Virus record (IMG/VR): IMGVR_UViG_3300035660_000025
Span: 1 to 44,195 of that record
DNA length: 44,195 bases
Strand: one strand, 5' to 3'
DNA from: a virus
Under the pieces are notes generated by a model. The model worked only from the letters and a program-made list of their open reading frames with translations, was not told the DNA's origin and made no database searches. Positions 1 to 7,164 of the stretch are shown here, piece after piece. Each line of letters starts with the position of its first letter. Position 1 is the stretch's first letter. The translations under genes were made by a program, and so were the position numbers.

Positions 1-127
1 GAGCTGGCGGAACTCGAAGGTGAACTCGAGGCCGGATGGCGAGCGGTAGCGCGCCGGCCGCAGGCGGTCGAGGAAACTCACCGGGCGCCTCCGAAGGCGA
101 AGCCGGTGTTGACGGTGATGCCGGGAG
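1..127. repeat. Terminal direct repeat, copy 1 (circular closure)
   Basis: These 127 bases recur exactly at 44069-44195. Merging the copies closes a 44,068-bp circle and restores a gene junction: the tape measure stop TGA (78-80) overlaps the GTG start (79-81) of the gene that ends the window on the minus strand. A length of 127 matches the largest k-mer commonly used by short-read assemblers, so this is probably an assembly overlap of a circular or circularly permuted molecule rather than a biological terminal repeat. Confidence 0.97.
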
Positions 128-1640
128 CTCGCCCGCGCTGGCGCACGGCGGTGCCGGCGGGGAGATTGTTGAGGTTCACGTCGACGGTGGACCGGGATTC
201 GCTCACGGTGGACGCCATCTGTCCGATGCCAGAAGCCAGGGCTGCGTTCGGAGATACAGGCGCTGGGCTTCCAGATGCGGCGACGGCATTTTTCCAGATG
301 CCGCCGAAGTCCGCTATGCCGGAGGTACCGGTTAGCATTTTGTTGAATTTATCCTGGAATCCGCCGACCGCCTTGGCTGCGTCGCGGAACGGAGCGCCAA
401 CTTTGCCGGGCAATTTGCCGAGCACATTCATCAGCGCCACGACAGCGGAAATCACCAAGTTGATCGGAAGGAGCCAGTATTTCAGGAGCGTTTGGCCGAA
501 TGCGAGAAGATAGGGGATGACCGTATTCCAGATGCCGATCGCGAAGGATTTGACTGCGGTCCAAGCGGTATTTACCCAAGTCGTGATTTCCTGCCAGTAA
601 CGGATGATCACGATCACAATCGCGATGAGCGCCCCTATGCCAGCAATAATTAGCCCGATTGGATTCGCGGTCAGAGCGACATTCCACGCCCACTGTGCGG
701 CGACGAGCGCGAGGATTCCGATCGCAATGTAGGGAAGTGCCGGCTTGAGCCATTTGAGAAGGTCCACCGCAGCCTTGAGAAAGGGTGCGAGGAACTCGAC
801 GGCTTTCCCGATAGTCTGGAATACGCTGCTAATTTTCTGCGCGATCAACTCGCGGTTGGCCGCTACCCACTCGGCGAAGCGCTGAATCACTGGCTGGAGA
901 GTTTTGATCAACGGCGCCAGCGCAGAGGCGACGACTCCGCCGATGCTCTTTTTCAGGCGATCCATGGAGTCGCTGAACTTTTCCGAATCGGCTGCGGCCT
1001 CCGAGGAGATCACGGCCCCGTATTTATGCGCTTCTTTGCGCAGGGCCGCGAGGCCGACGGTGCCGACCTCGGCCATCTTGATCAACTCCTGACCAGATTT
1101 GCCGAAGGTCGCCTGCGCGAGGGCCGCGCGCTTGGCAGTATTCGTCTCGCGTGCGATGGCGTCCACCATGAAGTTGAAACCCTCCTCGGTGGATTTTACG
1201 TCCCTGAGTTGCCGCGCGAGTTGAGGGTTGGTGACTTTGAGCTGGGAATACAACGCGCCCTGTTTGGCTTTCAAATCGCCGAGGTTATTGTTCAGGAGCT
1301 TCATCGACTGCGTGAGTTGCTCATTTTCCACGCCCTGGAGATTGGCAGCGTAGCGCAACTCCTGCAGGGCTTCTGCGCTCAGTCCGAGCATGCGTGAAGT
1401 CTTGGCGATCTCGTCACCCTTGCCTGCAAAATCCGTGATGGCCTTGGCGACGAGCCCGGTGGTGAGCGCGGCGCCGATCCCGACGACGATGTTCCGCAGG
1501 CCGCGCATGGTGTTGCCCATCGAGGCGAAGCTGGCGTCGGCGGTCCGAGAGAACTTGAGCGCGTTCTTCGACATCTTGCTCACGGGTCCGCTGAATTGGT
1601 CCAGGGCCCGGAAGATCGTCGAGATCGTGAACTTAGCCAC
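78..1640 (-). CDS. Tail tape measure protein
   Basis: 520 aa, GTG start. It sits between the tail assembly chaperone and the Mu gpN-like gene, where contractile-tailed phages keep the tape measure, which sets tail length and helps DNA entry. The N-terminal 230 residues are helix-rich with a GDEIAKTSRMLGLS stretch typical of these proteins. Two hydrophobic segments (about 302-320 and 328-346) could span a membrane during injection. The C-terminus is Ala/Gly/Ser-rich. The start overlaps the end of the frameshifted chaperone by 8 bases. The stop overlaps the GTG of the next gene through the circular join. It is short for a tape measure, which suggests a short tail. Confidence 0.9.
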   Translation of the reverse strand: MAKFTISTIFRALDQFSGPVSKMSKNALKFSRTADASFASMGNTMRGLRNIVVGIGAALTTGLVAKAITDFAGKGDEIAKTSRMLGLSAEALQELRYAANLQGVENEQLTQSMKLLNNNLGDLKAKQGALYSQLKVTNPQLARQLRDVKSTEEGFNFMVDAIARETNTAKRAALAQATFGKSGQELIKMAEVGTVGLAALRKEAHKYGAVISSEAAADSEKFSDSMDRLKKSIGGVVASALAPLIKTLQPVIQRFAEWVAANRELIAQKISSVFQTIGKAVEFLAPFLKAAVDLLKWLKPALPYIAIGILALVAAQWAWNVALTANPIGLIIAGIGALIAIVIVIIRYWQEITTWVNTAWTAVKSFAIGIWNTVIPYLLAFGQTLLKYWLLPINLVISAVVALMNVLGKLPGKVGAPFRDAAKAVGGFQDKFNKMLTGTSGIADFGGIWKNAVAASGSPAPVSPNAALASGIGQMASTVSESRSTVDVNLNNLPAGTAVRQRGRAPGITVNTGFAFGGAR

Positions 1641-1812
1641 TCTTGCCTCCGGTCATGCGCTTGATGCGCTCCAGCTCCTCATCGAGGATGTACTGATGCC
1701 CGCGATACCAGAACTGCAGCTCTGACATCGGCATCTCCCATATCCCCGCGTGTCCGAACCGGGCCGCGACCGCCCAGACTGCATGATCGAAGTCTGCGCC
1801 GCGGGTCAGCCG
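1633..1812 (-). CDS. Frameshift extension of tail assembly chaperone (gpE'-like)
   Basis: This frame has no good start of its own but stays open from the slippery site at 1812-1818 to a TAA at 1633-1635. Read after a -1 shift it adds 59 residues to the first 129 of the upstream chaperone, giving a 188-aa fusion. The extension contains GIWEMPMSELQFWYRGHQ, resembling the C-terminal part of P2 gpE' and lambda gpGT-type products, with a conserved aromatic patch before a charged helix. It fills the otherwise empty gap between chaperone and tape measure and ends 8 bases inside the tape measure start. The shift itself is inferred from sequence and position. Confidence 0.8.
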   Translation of the reverse strand, partial: RLTRGADFDHAVWAVAARFGHAGIWEMPMSELQFWYRGHQYILDEELERIKRMTGGKSG

Positions 1813-2198
1813 AAAAAATTAAACAGCACTCCCAGCGAGGTGAGGTCCTTCTGGCCGATTCGGTCGAGCACGCCGAGGGCCTGGTGCGTGACATAGGAGA
1901 GCAAGCGCAAGCTCACCTCGAACTGGTCCTTGCCTCCGGTCCTGTTGGCGTCCCGCACCATGCCGGTGCTGGGCTCGCCGACGCGCAGCTCCTCCAGTTT
2001 GGAGCCGTTCTCCAGGGTGACGGGCGAGCGCAGGCGGTAGCAGAATTCATCCTTGCCCTCGTCCAGCGACAATCGCCCCGCCATGAGCACCCGCACGATC
2101 CGCTCGCGGTCGGCCAGGTCCAGGCTCACGTCGAAGCGCTCGCACCATGCCTGGACCTCCGCCTCCGCGACCTCGCGCGCGATCTTCGGCTCGCTCAT
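1806..2198 (-). CDS. Tail assembly chaperone, unshifted form (Mu gp41-like)
   Basis: 130 aa, starting MSEPKIAREV. Location between tail tube and tape measure, length and the ending LFNFFG fit the tail assembly chaperone class, which coats the tape measure during tail assembly. ATG overlaps the tube stop (ATGA). Near the end the codons AAT TTT TTC GGC TGA contain a T TTT TTC slippery heptamer, so a fraction of ribosomes should shift to -1 and make the longer product. Sequence similarity to Mu gp41 is judged by eye only. Confidence 0.82.
   Translation of the reverse strand: MSEPKIAREVAEAEVQAWCERFDVSLDLADRERIVRVLMAGRLSLDEGKDEFCYRLRSPVTLENGSKLEELRVGEPSTGMVRDANRTGGKDQFEVSLRLLSYVTHQALGVLDRIGQKDLTSLGVLFNFFG
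1812..1818 (-). promoter_or_regulatory. Programmed -1 ribosomal frameshift site, T TTT TTC
   Basis: In the chaperone frame the heptamer reads T TTT TTC, an X XXY YYZ slippery sequence, two codons before the TGA stop. Slippage pairs TTT TTT and continues with CGG CTG in the -1 frame. Tail assembly chaperone frameshifts are widespread in long-tailed phages, and this is the expected place. No stimulatory pseudoknot was identified by eye. Confidence 0.8.
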
Positions 2199-2581
2199 AT
2201 CTGCTCGAACCTGGCCCCGCGCATCTCCAGCGAGAGCGTGCCGTCGCCGGTGGCCTTGGCGAGATCGCCCACCGGCAGGAGCGCCCCCGAGTATACCTTG
2301 CCGCTGGCCAGAGTCATGGTCACGGGTACCGACTCCCCCTTATTGGCGATGTCCTGGAGATACTCCAGGTCCTGCCGAGTGTCGTCGATCACGATCGGGC
2401 AGTCGCTGAAACCTGCGGCCTTGCGCCGCTGCGTGACCGCGAGATTGCCGTTGCCGGTGAGGCCCGCCTCGTTGGCGAACCCTCCGGTGTCGATGTTGAC
2501 GTTGGCGTCTCCGCCCTTCACGTCGAACTCGCGGGAGTTAATCGTCAGTTGGCGGATGTCTCCGCCCTTCACCGCTCCCAT
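2195..2581 (-). CDS. Tail tube protein (Mu gpM-like)
   Basis: 128 aa. It directly follows the sheath gene and precedes the chaperone, as in Mu and related myoviruses. It forms the inner tube of the contractile tail. The protein shows the beta-rich pattern of the Mu-type tube family (INSREFDVKGGDANVNIDTGG near the N-terminus, VTMTLASGKVYSGALL in the middle). Its TGA overlaps the ATG of the chaperone gene, suggesting coupled translation. Confidence 0.85.
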   Translation of the reverse strand: MGAVKGGDIRQLTINSREFDVKGGDANVNIDTGGFANEAGLTGNGNLAVTQRRKAAGFSDCPIVIDDTRQDLEYLQDIANKGESVPVTMTLASGKVYSGALLPVGDLAKATGDGTLSLEMRGARFEQI

Positions 2582-2593
2582 CTCATGCCTCCC

Positions 2594-4078
2594 TTACGCG
2601 CCTACCGGAGCGTAGAAGCTCCACTGGATTTTCCCGGCGATGATCTTCAGGCCCGCCGCCAGCACGTCGGGAATGAGGATGTCCAAGCGGCCCGGATTGC
2701 TGCTGTTGATCTCGGCGACGATGCCGGCGACCACGGCGTCTCGCTCTTTAGTGAGCGCGTAGGGCACCCACAACTCGTCGATGAGCCGGATCGCGAAAGC
2801 CTTCGCCGTCTTGGGCCGCACCGCGTAGGGCTGCGCCGTCACCGAGGCATCGTCCACGATCACCGCGGCGTCGAAGGGGGAACCGCTGAAGAGCTGCTCG
2901 AGGGAGTAGATCTTCTCCTGGATGTTGGCGATGGTCTCGGTCCAGCGCCAGGAGTCATCGGCCCCGCCCTGCGAGTTGGTCTTGTAGGTCGTGGCCAGGT
3001 CCTCGAGACGCACGGTGGAATCCGTCTGCGGCATGGTCGTCGAGCCGCCGGCGGTGATCACGGCGTCACGCTGCGCGTAGGTCCAGGGCGCCGTGGTGCC
3101 CCTGCGGATGCCCGGGATGGTGAGGCCGCGGTAAGGCCGGCCCGGGGTCGCGGTCGCGCGCGCCGCCACCATGCCGCCCGCCGCCGCCGCAATCTCGTAG
3201 GGCGCGTGCGGGCTGTCCTCCACGGGCACGATGGTCGTGGAAGGTGAGTTACGCGCGTTGACCAGGGCGATGAACGCCGACTGCCCCAGGATCGAGGCCA
3301 TGATCCCGGCGAACGGCCGCTTGACTCCGGGGTCGAGGCGCGCGGTCCACGAGGCGTCGATGGCCGTGAGCGAGGTCGTATCTGTGTAGGGGCTGACGAT
3401 CTCCGTGTACCAGGTGTCGCCGAGGTTGGCCAGCGCCGTGGTGAGCACCGGGTCGGTGGTGCCTTCGGCCATCGCGGGAATGGTCAGGGTCACGCCGCCC
3501 GGCTCCTGGAGCGACTCGCCGTCCGCCAGGTCCTGCTGGATGCGGATGCTGTTGCCGGTCGTGCCCTTCCAGCGACAGGTGAGGATCGCATGGCTGGTGG
3601 CGCCGGTGGCGGCGACGGGCAGGTGCGTGTCGGCGTTGACCGCCGCGCGGATGGCGGTGGCGATCTGGTCGGCGGTCTGTCCCGCGGTGACCGCGATGGC
3701 CACGCGCCGGCCGCCGACGTACAGCGAAATCGTGCCGGCGGTGACGGTCCCGACATCTACGCTAATATCTGATGTAGCCGGATTGCCCGCGCCGTCGGCC
3801 AGCGGGATCGCGTACACGGGCACGATGCCCGCGCCCGCGAATGCGGCCTTGGCCATGATGTGCAGCATGCTCCCCAGGCCGTAGCGTGTGGCCGCGTCGT
3901 CGGGGTCGGTCAGAAGCTGGGCCACGTTGTCGGTCGGCGTCTTGCCGGTGTTGTACTGGCCCAGCAGCGCGATCTTGTGCGGGATCAGCAGCGTGCCGAG
4001 GGACCCTCGCATCGCCTTCTGTTCGACGAAAACCGCCGACGCTTTGGCGTTGGCGGGTACGTAGTCGAATCCGATCAT
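2594..4078 (-). CDS. Contractile tail sheath protein (Mu gpL-like)
   Basis: 494 aa if begun at MIGFDYVPANAK (ATG 4076-4078), preferred because AGGAGGAAATTGAA precedes it. A longer frame from 4108 would overlap the previous gene. Features of Mu-type sheaths are visible: the N-terminal KIALLGQYNTGKTPTDN segment, a proline/glycine-rich middle (RPYRGLTIPGI) and a C-terminal domain ending in KIIAGKIQWSFYAP. It forms the contractile outer cylinder of the tail. The largest protein of the tail-shaft group, it lies between the tail terminator-like gene and the tube gene. Confidence 0.92.
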   Translation of the reverse strand: MIGFDYVPANAKASAVFVEQKAMRGSLGTLLIPHKIALLGQYNTGKTPTDNVAQLLTDPDDAATRYGLGSMLHIMAKAAFAGAGIVPVYAIPLADGAGNPATSDISVDVGTVTAGTISLYVGGRRVAIAVTAGQTADQIATAIRAAVNADTHLPVAATGATSHAILTCRWKGTTGNSIRIQQDLADGESLQEPGGVTLTIPAMAEGTTDPVLTTALANLGDTWYTEIVSPYTDTTSLTAIDASWTARLDPGVKRPFAGIMASILGQSAFIALVNARNSPSTTIVPVEDSPHAPYEIAAAAGGMVAARATATPGRPYRGLTIPGIRRGTTAPWTYAQRDAVITAGGSTTMPQTDSTVRLEDLATTYKTNSQGGADDSWRWTETIANIQEKIYSLEQLFSGSPFDAAVIVDDASVTAQPYAVRPKTAKAFAIRLIDELWVPYALTKERDAVVAGIVAEINSSNPGRLDILIPDVLAAGLKIIAGKIQWSFYAPVGA

Positions 4079-4091
4079 TTCAATTTCCTCC

Positions 4092-4676
4092 TCATGTGAA
4101 TTCGACATTCACGCCGGGTGTCGGCGCGAGATCCTTGATCTTCTCGGTAATGCGGAGCTCGGTGAGCGCCTGGCGCGCGATCTCCGATGGGGTCCAGAGG
4201 TATTCGACGTCGAAGCTCCAGCGGCCTCCGACGACCTGCTCCTCGGGCATGCCGTTTTCGGTCTTGAAGAGCTGCCAGCGCGGCCAGCCCTTGCGAGCGA
4301 TGGTGTTCGCGGCGAAGCCGAAGTCGATCTGCGCCAGCGCCCATAGCGCCGACTTGACCTGCTCCTTGAGGTAGGCCAGCTTTAGCCCTGCCTCCTGGTC
4401 CGAGGGCGCCTCGCCCTCCTCCCCGCGCACGGTGCAATCGACGTTGACCGTCGCCGTCTCCTGCTCCCAGGTTTTGGCCCCCTTCTCGGGCGTGAGCGCG
4501 TCGAGCCAGACGTTGACGAGCGGGAGCTGCGCCTGCGAGGCCGGCCGGACCTGGTCGCGGGCGACATGGAAGGCGATCGTCGGGTCGATGGCGGCCTGCG
4601 CTGCTGAGAACGCCTCCAGCACGACCACGATGTTGTCGAGGAGCAGGTCGTCGGTGGAGCGCGGGATGATCGGCAT
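4092..4676 (-). CDS. Tail terminator-like protein (Mu gp37/DUF1834-type position)
   Basis: 194 aa, starting MPIIPRSTDD. The gene lies immediately before the sheath, after the head-tail connector, the usual place for the protein that ends the tail tube and joins tail to head. The sequence opens with a helix containing a run of aspartates and valines and continues with alternating beta segments, compatible with that class. The start follows the preceding TAG by one base. The identification rests mainly on gene order. Confidence 0.6.
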   Translation of the reverse strand: MPIIPRSTDDLLLDNIVVVLEAFSAAQAAIDPTIAFHVARDQVRPASQAQLPLVNVWLDALTPEKGAKTWEQETATVNVDCTVRGEEGEAPSDQEAGLKLAYLKEQVKSALWALAQIDFGFAANTIARKGWPRWQLFKTENGMPEEQVVGGRWSFDVEYLWTPSEIARQALTELRITEKIKDLAPTPGVNVEFT

Positions 4677-4677
4677 C

Positions 4678-5028
4678 CTATGCCCTCACCATGAACGTCA
4701 CCCGGCCCGCCGTGCGGTCGAGCATCACGTTCTTCACCTTGCCCACCACGGCAGCCCCGGTGATGTCGGTGGTCTCCACGCTCCAGTCCTCCTGCGGCAG
4801 GACTCCGAGGGAGGACAGGCGCAGGGTGATGGCGCAGGTATTGCCGGGCACCTGCAGGCCCGTGCCCGGGTCGATGGAAACGCCGACTCGAACGACTTGG
4901 CCCTTGGCCTGGTAGACGTTGGGGATTGGCGTCGCGTTGTCCGAGAGCGTCACGGCACGGCCGAAGCCGGCCACGTCGTCCTCGAGGAGCATGGCGTTGT
5001 CAGCTTCGGCCTGGTCGAGCAGGTTCAC
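4678..5028 (-). CDS. Head-tail joining protein (lambda FII-like)
   Basis: 116 aa, almost the length of lambda gpFII (117 aa). It starts with GTG overlapping the previous stop (GTGA) and ends with TAG just ahead of the tail terminator-like gene. The N-terminus MNLLDQAEADNAMLLEDD followed by a beta-rich body fits the connector class that seals the portal and accepts the tail. The TAG here is a working stop, which argues against genome-wide amber recoding. Confidence 0.65.
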   Translation of the reverse strand: MNLLDQAEADNAMLLEDDVAGFGRAVTLSDNATPIPNVYQAKGQVVRVGVSIDPGTGLQVPGNTCAITLRLSSLGVLPQEDWSVETTDITGAAVVGKVKNVMLDRTAGRVTFMVRA

Positions 5029-5198
5029 TTCTTGCCTTTCCGCTTGGATGGATCCGGTTCTCCGACTACGATCACGGAACCCGCGCTGAGGAGCTCCTCG
5101 CTCACCAAGTGGGCGGGAAAGCTCTCACCCGGCCGGTAGACGCGGCCGGGCACGGAGATCACGCCCCTGAGCGCGGGCGCGACAATGTAGCTGGGCAC
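5025..5198 (-). CDS. Small conserved-looking phage protein, head-tail region
   Basis: 57 aa with a GTG start at 5196-5198, two bases after the TAG of the gene before it. It ends in a TGA that overlaps the GTG of the FII-like gene. Beta-rich core (SYIVAPALRGVISVPGRVY) with a very basic tail (KRKGKK). I do not recognise a family. Tight packing on both sides in a cistron of connector genes, with coupled start and stop, supports its reality. Confidence 0.6.
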   Translation of the reverse strand: MPSYIVAPALRGVISVPGRVYRPGESFPAHLVSEELLSAGSVIVVGEPDPSKRKGKK

Positions 5199-5199
5199 G

Positions 5200-5358
5200 C
5201 TATTTTTCCTCGTCCTTCTTCTTGGACTTCAGCTCGGGTTTGGCCTCGCCGATGATCTTGAGTTGGCCCCTGCGCTCCAGCTCCTTCGCCACCGGCTCCT
5301 TCATCGGGACTTCCCGGCCGTCGTTCCACTTGACCTTGAGCATCTTGTACTGAGCCAT
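5200..5358 (-). CDS. Small lysine-rich phage protein
   Basis: 52 aa, starting MAQYKMLKVKWNDGRE and ending in a lysine/glutamate-rich tail (KSKKKDEEK). AAAGGAAAAG lies 5' of the ATG at 5356-5358. It is the first gene after the terminator-like hairpin that follows the major capsid gene. Small proteins of this kind are common between capsid and head-tail connector genes. Function unknown. Confidence 0.65.
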   Translation of the reverse strand: MAQYKMLKVKWNDGREVPMKEPVAKELERRGQLKIIGEAKPELKSKKKDEEK

Positions 5359-5373
5359 CTGCTTTTCCTTTCT

Positions 5374-5403
5374 CAAAATCCCGGGAGCCCGAAAGCTCCC
5401 GGG
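5374..5403 (-). terminator. Rho-independent terminator or attenuator after the major capsid gene
   Basis: On the minus strand a perfect 9-bp stem CCCGGGAGC/GCTCCCGGG with a 6-base loop (TTTCGG) is followed by ATTTTG. It lies in the 73-bp gap between the capsid stop and the next small gene. A partial terminator here would raise capsid transcript over downstream connector and tail genes and protect the capsid mRNA 3' end. The T-tract is short (4), so termination is probably incomplete. Confidence 0.75.
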
Positions 5404-5431
5404 TCAATTTGCTTCACTCGCCCGCGCTCAC

Positions 5432-6355
5432 TTACGCGACGCCGCTCACGAGCTTGATCGCCAGGTGCGGCAGGCTATAGCCGAAGTTCCCGCGATAATC
5501 GCTTCCGAAGATGAGCTTCCGATTGCGCTTGGCTGCGGTATCATCGAGCCACGGCTCCGCGTTCTGGCGAATTTGGAATACGAACGGCTTCACGGGCATG
5601 TCCACGACGAAGCCGTAGACATCGTTCACATCGCTCGCCGAGGGCAGGACCACCACGTCCTGGATCCAGCCCGCGAACGGGTTGAAAGCTCCGGCATTTG
5701 AGATCCCAGGGTCCGCCGCTGAGCGCGCCACGGTGCGGAACAGCCGCTCCAGTTTCGGGTGGCAGGCGAATACCATCGGAACTAGCCCGATGACTATGCC
5801 CTTGTCGTCGATGAACTGCATGACGGTCTGGCGCATGGTGTCGATATCCGCCTCCACCTGGGCGATGGTCGGGGTGGCCGCCGAGATCGTGCCAGCTCCG
5901 AGGTTGTCGATAGTCCTCGGTGCGCTCACATCGCTGAAGAATGCAATGCCGTCGTAGGCGAGGAGGGTGACTCCGTTGAGGATGAGTTGCTCGATCTGCT
6001 GGCCCCGGTGCTGGAGTGCGCGTACTGCGAGCATCTCGATCCTCGGGCGGATCAGCCCGTACTTGTCGTCCGCGAGCTCATCGGAGTCGATGCTCGCTGC
6101 CGCGGCGAAGTGCTTGTTGCGCAGCGTGTAGCTGTACTCCGCGAGATCCTCGGAGGTGATGTCGCCCAGCCATTCCTGGAACACCGGCATGGCACCGAGC
6201 CAGCGGTAATCCTCCTCGGCGCCGTCTGAGGGCACATCGGAGGCCAGGGCGGCCAGCGCGACCCACGGGTTGGCGCCCGCAAAGCGGGCGATGGCCTGGT
6301 TATAGATCGTCTTGAAGATTTTCTCCGCAGTGACGATCTGGGATGCGATAAGCAT
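5432..6355 (-). CDS. Major capsid protein (Mu gpT-like)
   Basis: 307 aa with a strong AGGAGG 6 bases before the ATG. The sequence matches the Mu-like head subunit gpT pattern: WLGAMPVFQEWLGD near residue 60, RNKHFAAAASIDSDELADD, and a C-terminal FGSDYRGNFGYSLPHLA stretch. It builds the icosahedral head. It follows the protease/scaffold and decoration-like genes and is isolated from the next cistron by a hairpin. The pairing of a gpT capsid with a lambda-type portal and terminase marks the phage as mosaic. Confidence 0.92.
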   Translation of the reverse strand: MLIASQIVTAEKIFKTIYNQAIARFAGANPWVALAALASDVPSDGAEEDYRWLGAMPVFQEWLGDITSEDLAEYSYTLRNKHFAAAASIDSDELADDKYGLIRPRIEMLAVRALQHRGQQIEQLILNGVTLLAYDGIAFFSDVSAPRTIDNLGAGTISAATPTIAQVEADIDTMRQTVMQFIDDKGIVIGLVPMVFACHPKLERLFRTVARSAADPGISNAGAFNPFAGWIQDVVVLPSASDVNDVYGFVVDMPVKPFVFQIRQNAEPWLDDTAAKRNRKLIFGSDYRGNFGYSLPHLAIKLVSGVA

Positions 6356-6370
6356 CTGCTTCCTCCTTCC

Positions 6371-6787
6371 TTACGCGTACATCGTCTTCGGGCCGCCCCG
6401 GCGGAAGTCCACCAGGAGATAGCCGGCCTTGTAGTCGATGGCCACGCCGCAGGGTCCGCCGTTAATGAGCGCGGTCTTGGTGATGGTCCCGTCGTCGGTG
6501 GGATAAACCGGATCTCCGACGTCCGTCTGGGCTGCCCCGGAGAAGGGGATCCAGATCTTGCCGATCTCGACCTCCCCGTCCTGCACGGCCGCGTTGGAGG
6601 CGTAGCCCCGTTTCAACACGCCGATGCCGAACTCCGCGGCCACATCGGCGGGCTTCTTGGCCAGGCCCGTCGTGGCATCGAACTGCACGATGCCGCCCTT
6701 GTAGTAGGCGACGGCCGCCATGAGTTTCACGTGCAGGATTTCGCTTGCGCCCTGGACCGAATAGAGACGATCTGTCGAAAGTGCCAT
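6371..6787 (-). CDS. Putative head decoration protein
   Basis: 138 aa with AGGAGGTAAGTAGCC before the ATG. It lies between the head protease/scaffold and the major capsid gene, where gpD-like or DUF2190-like decoration proteins occur. The sequence is beta-rich (IVQFDATTGLAKKPAD, VGDPVYPTDDGTIT) with a basic end, in keeping with a capsid surface stabiliser. Assignment is from position, size and composition. Confidence 0.65.
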   Translation of the reverse strand: MALSTDRLYSVQGASEILHVKLMAAVAYYKGGIVQFDATTGLAKKPADVAAEFGIGVLKRGYASNAAVQDGEVEIGKIWIPFSGAAQTDVGDPVYPTDDGTITKTALINGGPCGVAIDYKAGYLLVDFRRGGPKTMYA

Positions 6788-6789
6788 GG

Positions 6790-7164
6790 CTACTTACCTC
6801 CTTCCTTCGGTTTCGGGCCGTACTTCTCCAGGTCCTCCTTGGAGAGATTCGCGGCCTTCGCGGCCCGCTGCTCCTCCTCGGTGAAGCCGACCGCCTTCGC
6901 GGCGGCGGTCTGCACCAGCGGCGGGTTATCCGGGTCCGCGGGCCTGGTGTCGCGCACGGCCACCTGGAGTTGCGCCATCACGTCGTCCACCATCTTGCCG
7001 GTGGCGATGGCCTCCTTGACGATGCCGAGCACGCGCTCGTTCTTCGCGTCCGCGTCGGCCCATTTCTGGAGCGCTGCCACTCGGGCGCGCTCCTTCTGCA
7101 CCCCGGATTCCACCGCCGCGGCGTAGCACTCGGGGTGCTCTTTCTGGAGTTCCGCGAGAGTCAT
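6790..7164 (-). CDS. Nested in-frame capsid scaffold protein (internal start in protease gene)
   Basis: An ATG at 7162-7164, in the same frame as the protease gene, is preceded by AGGAGGTG 8 bases upstream, one of the strongest ribosome binding sites in the head module. The product would be the last 124 residues: helical and charged (QKERARVAALQKWADADAK), with a basic Pro/Lys C-terminus (EKYGPKPKEGGK). This mirrors lambda C/Nu3, where the scaffold is made from an internal start in the protease gene. The shared C-terminus would bind the capsid shell. Inferred from sequence, not proven. Confidence 0.75.
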   Translation of the reverse strand: MTLAELQKEHPECYAAAVESGVQKERARVAALQKWADADAKNERVLGIVKEAIATGKMVDDVMAQLQVAVRDTRPADPDNPPLVQTAAAKAVGFTEEEQRAAKAANLSKEDLEKYGPKPKEGGK

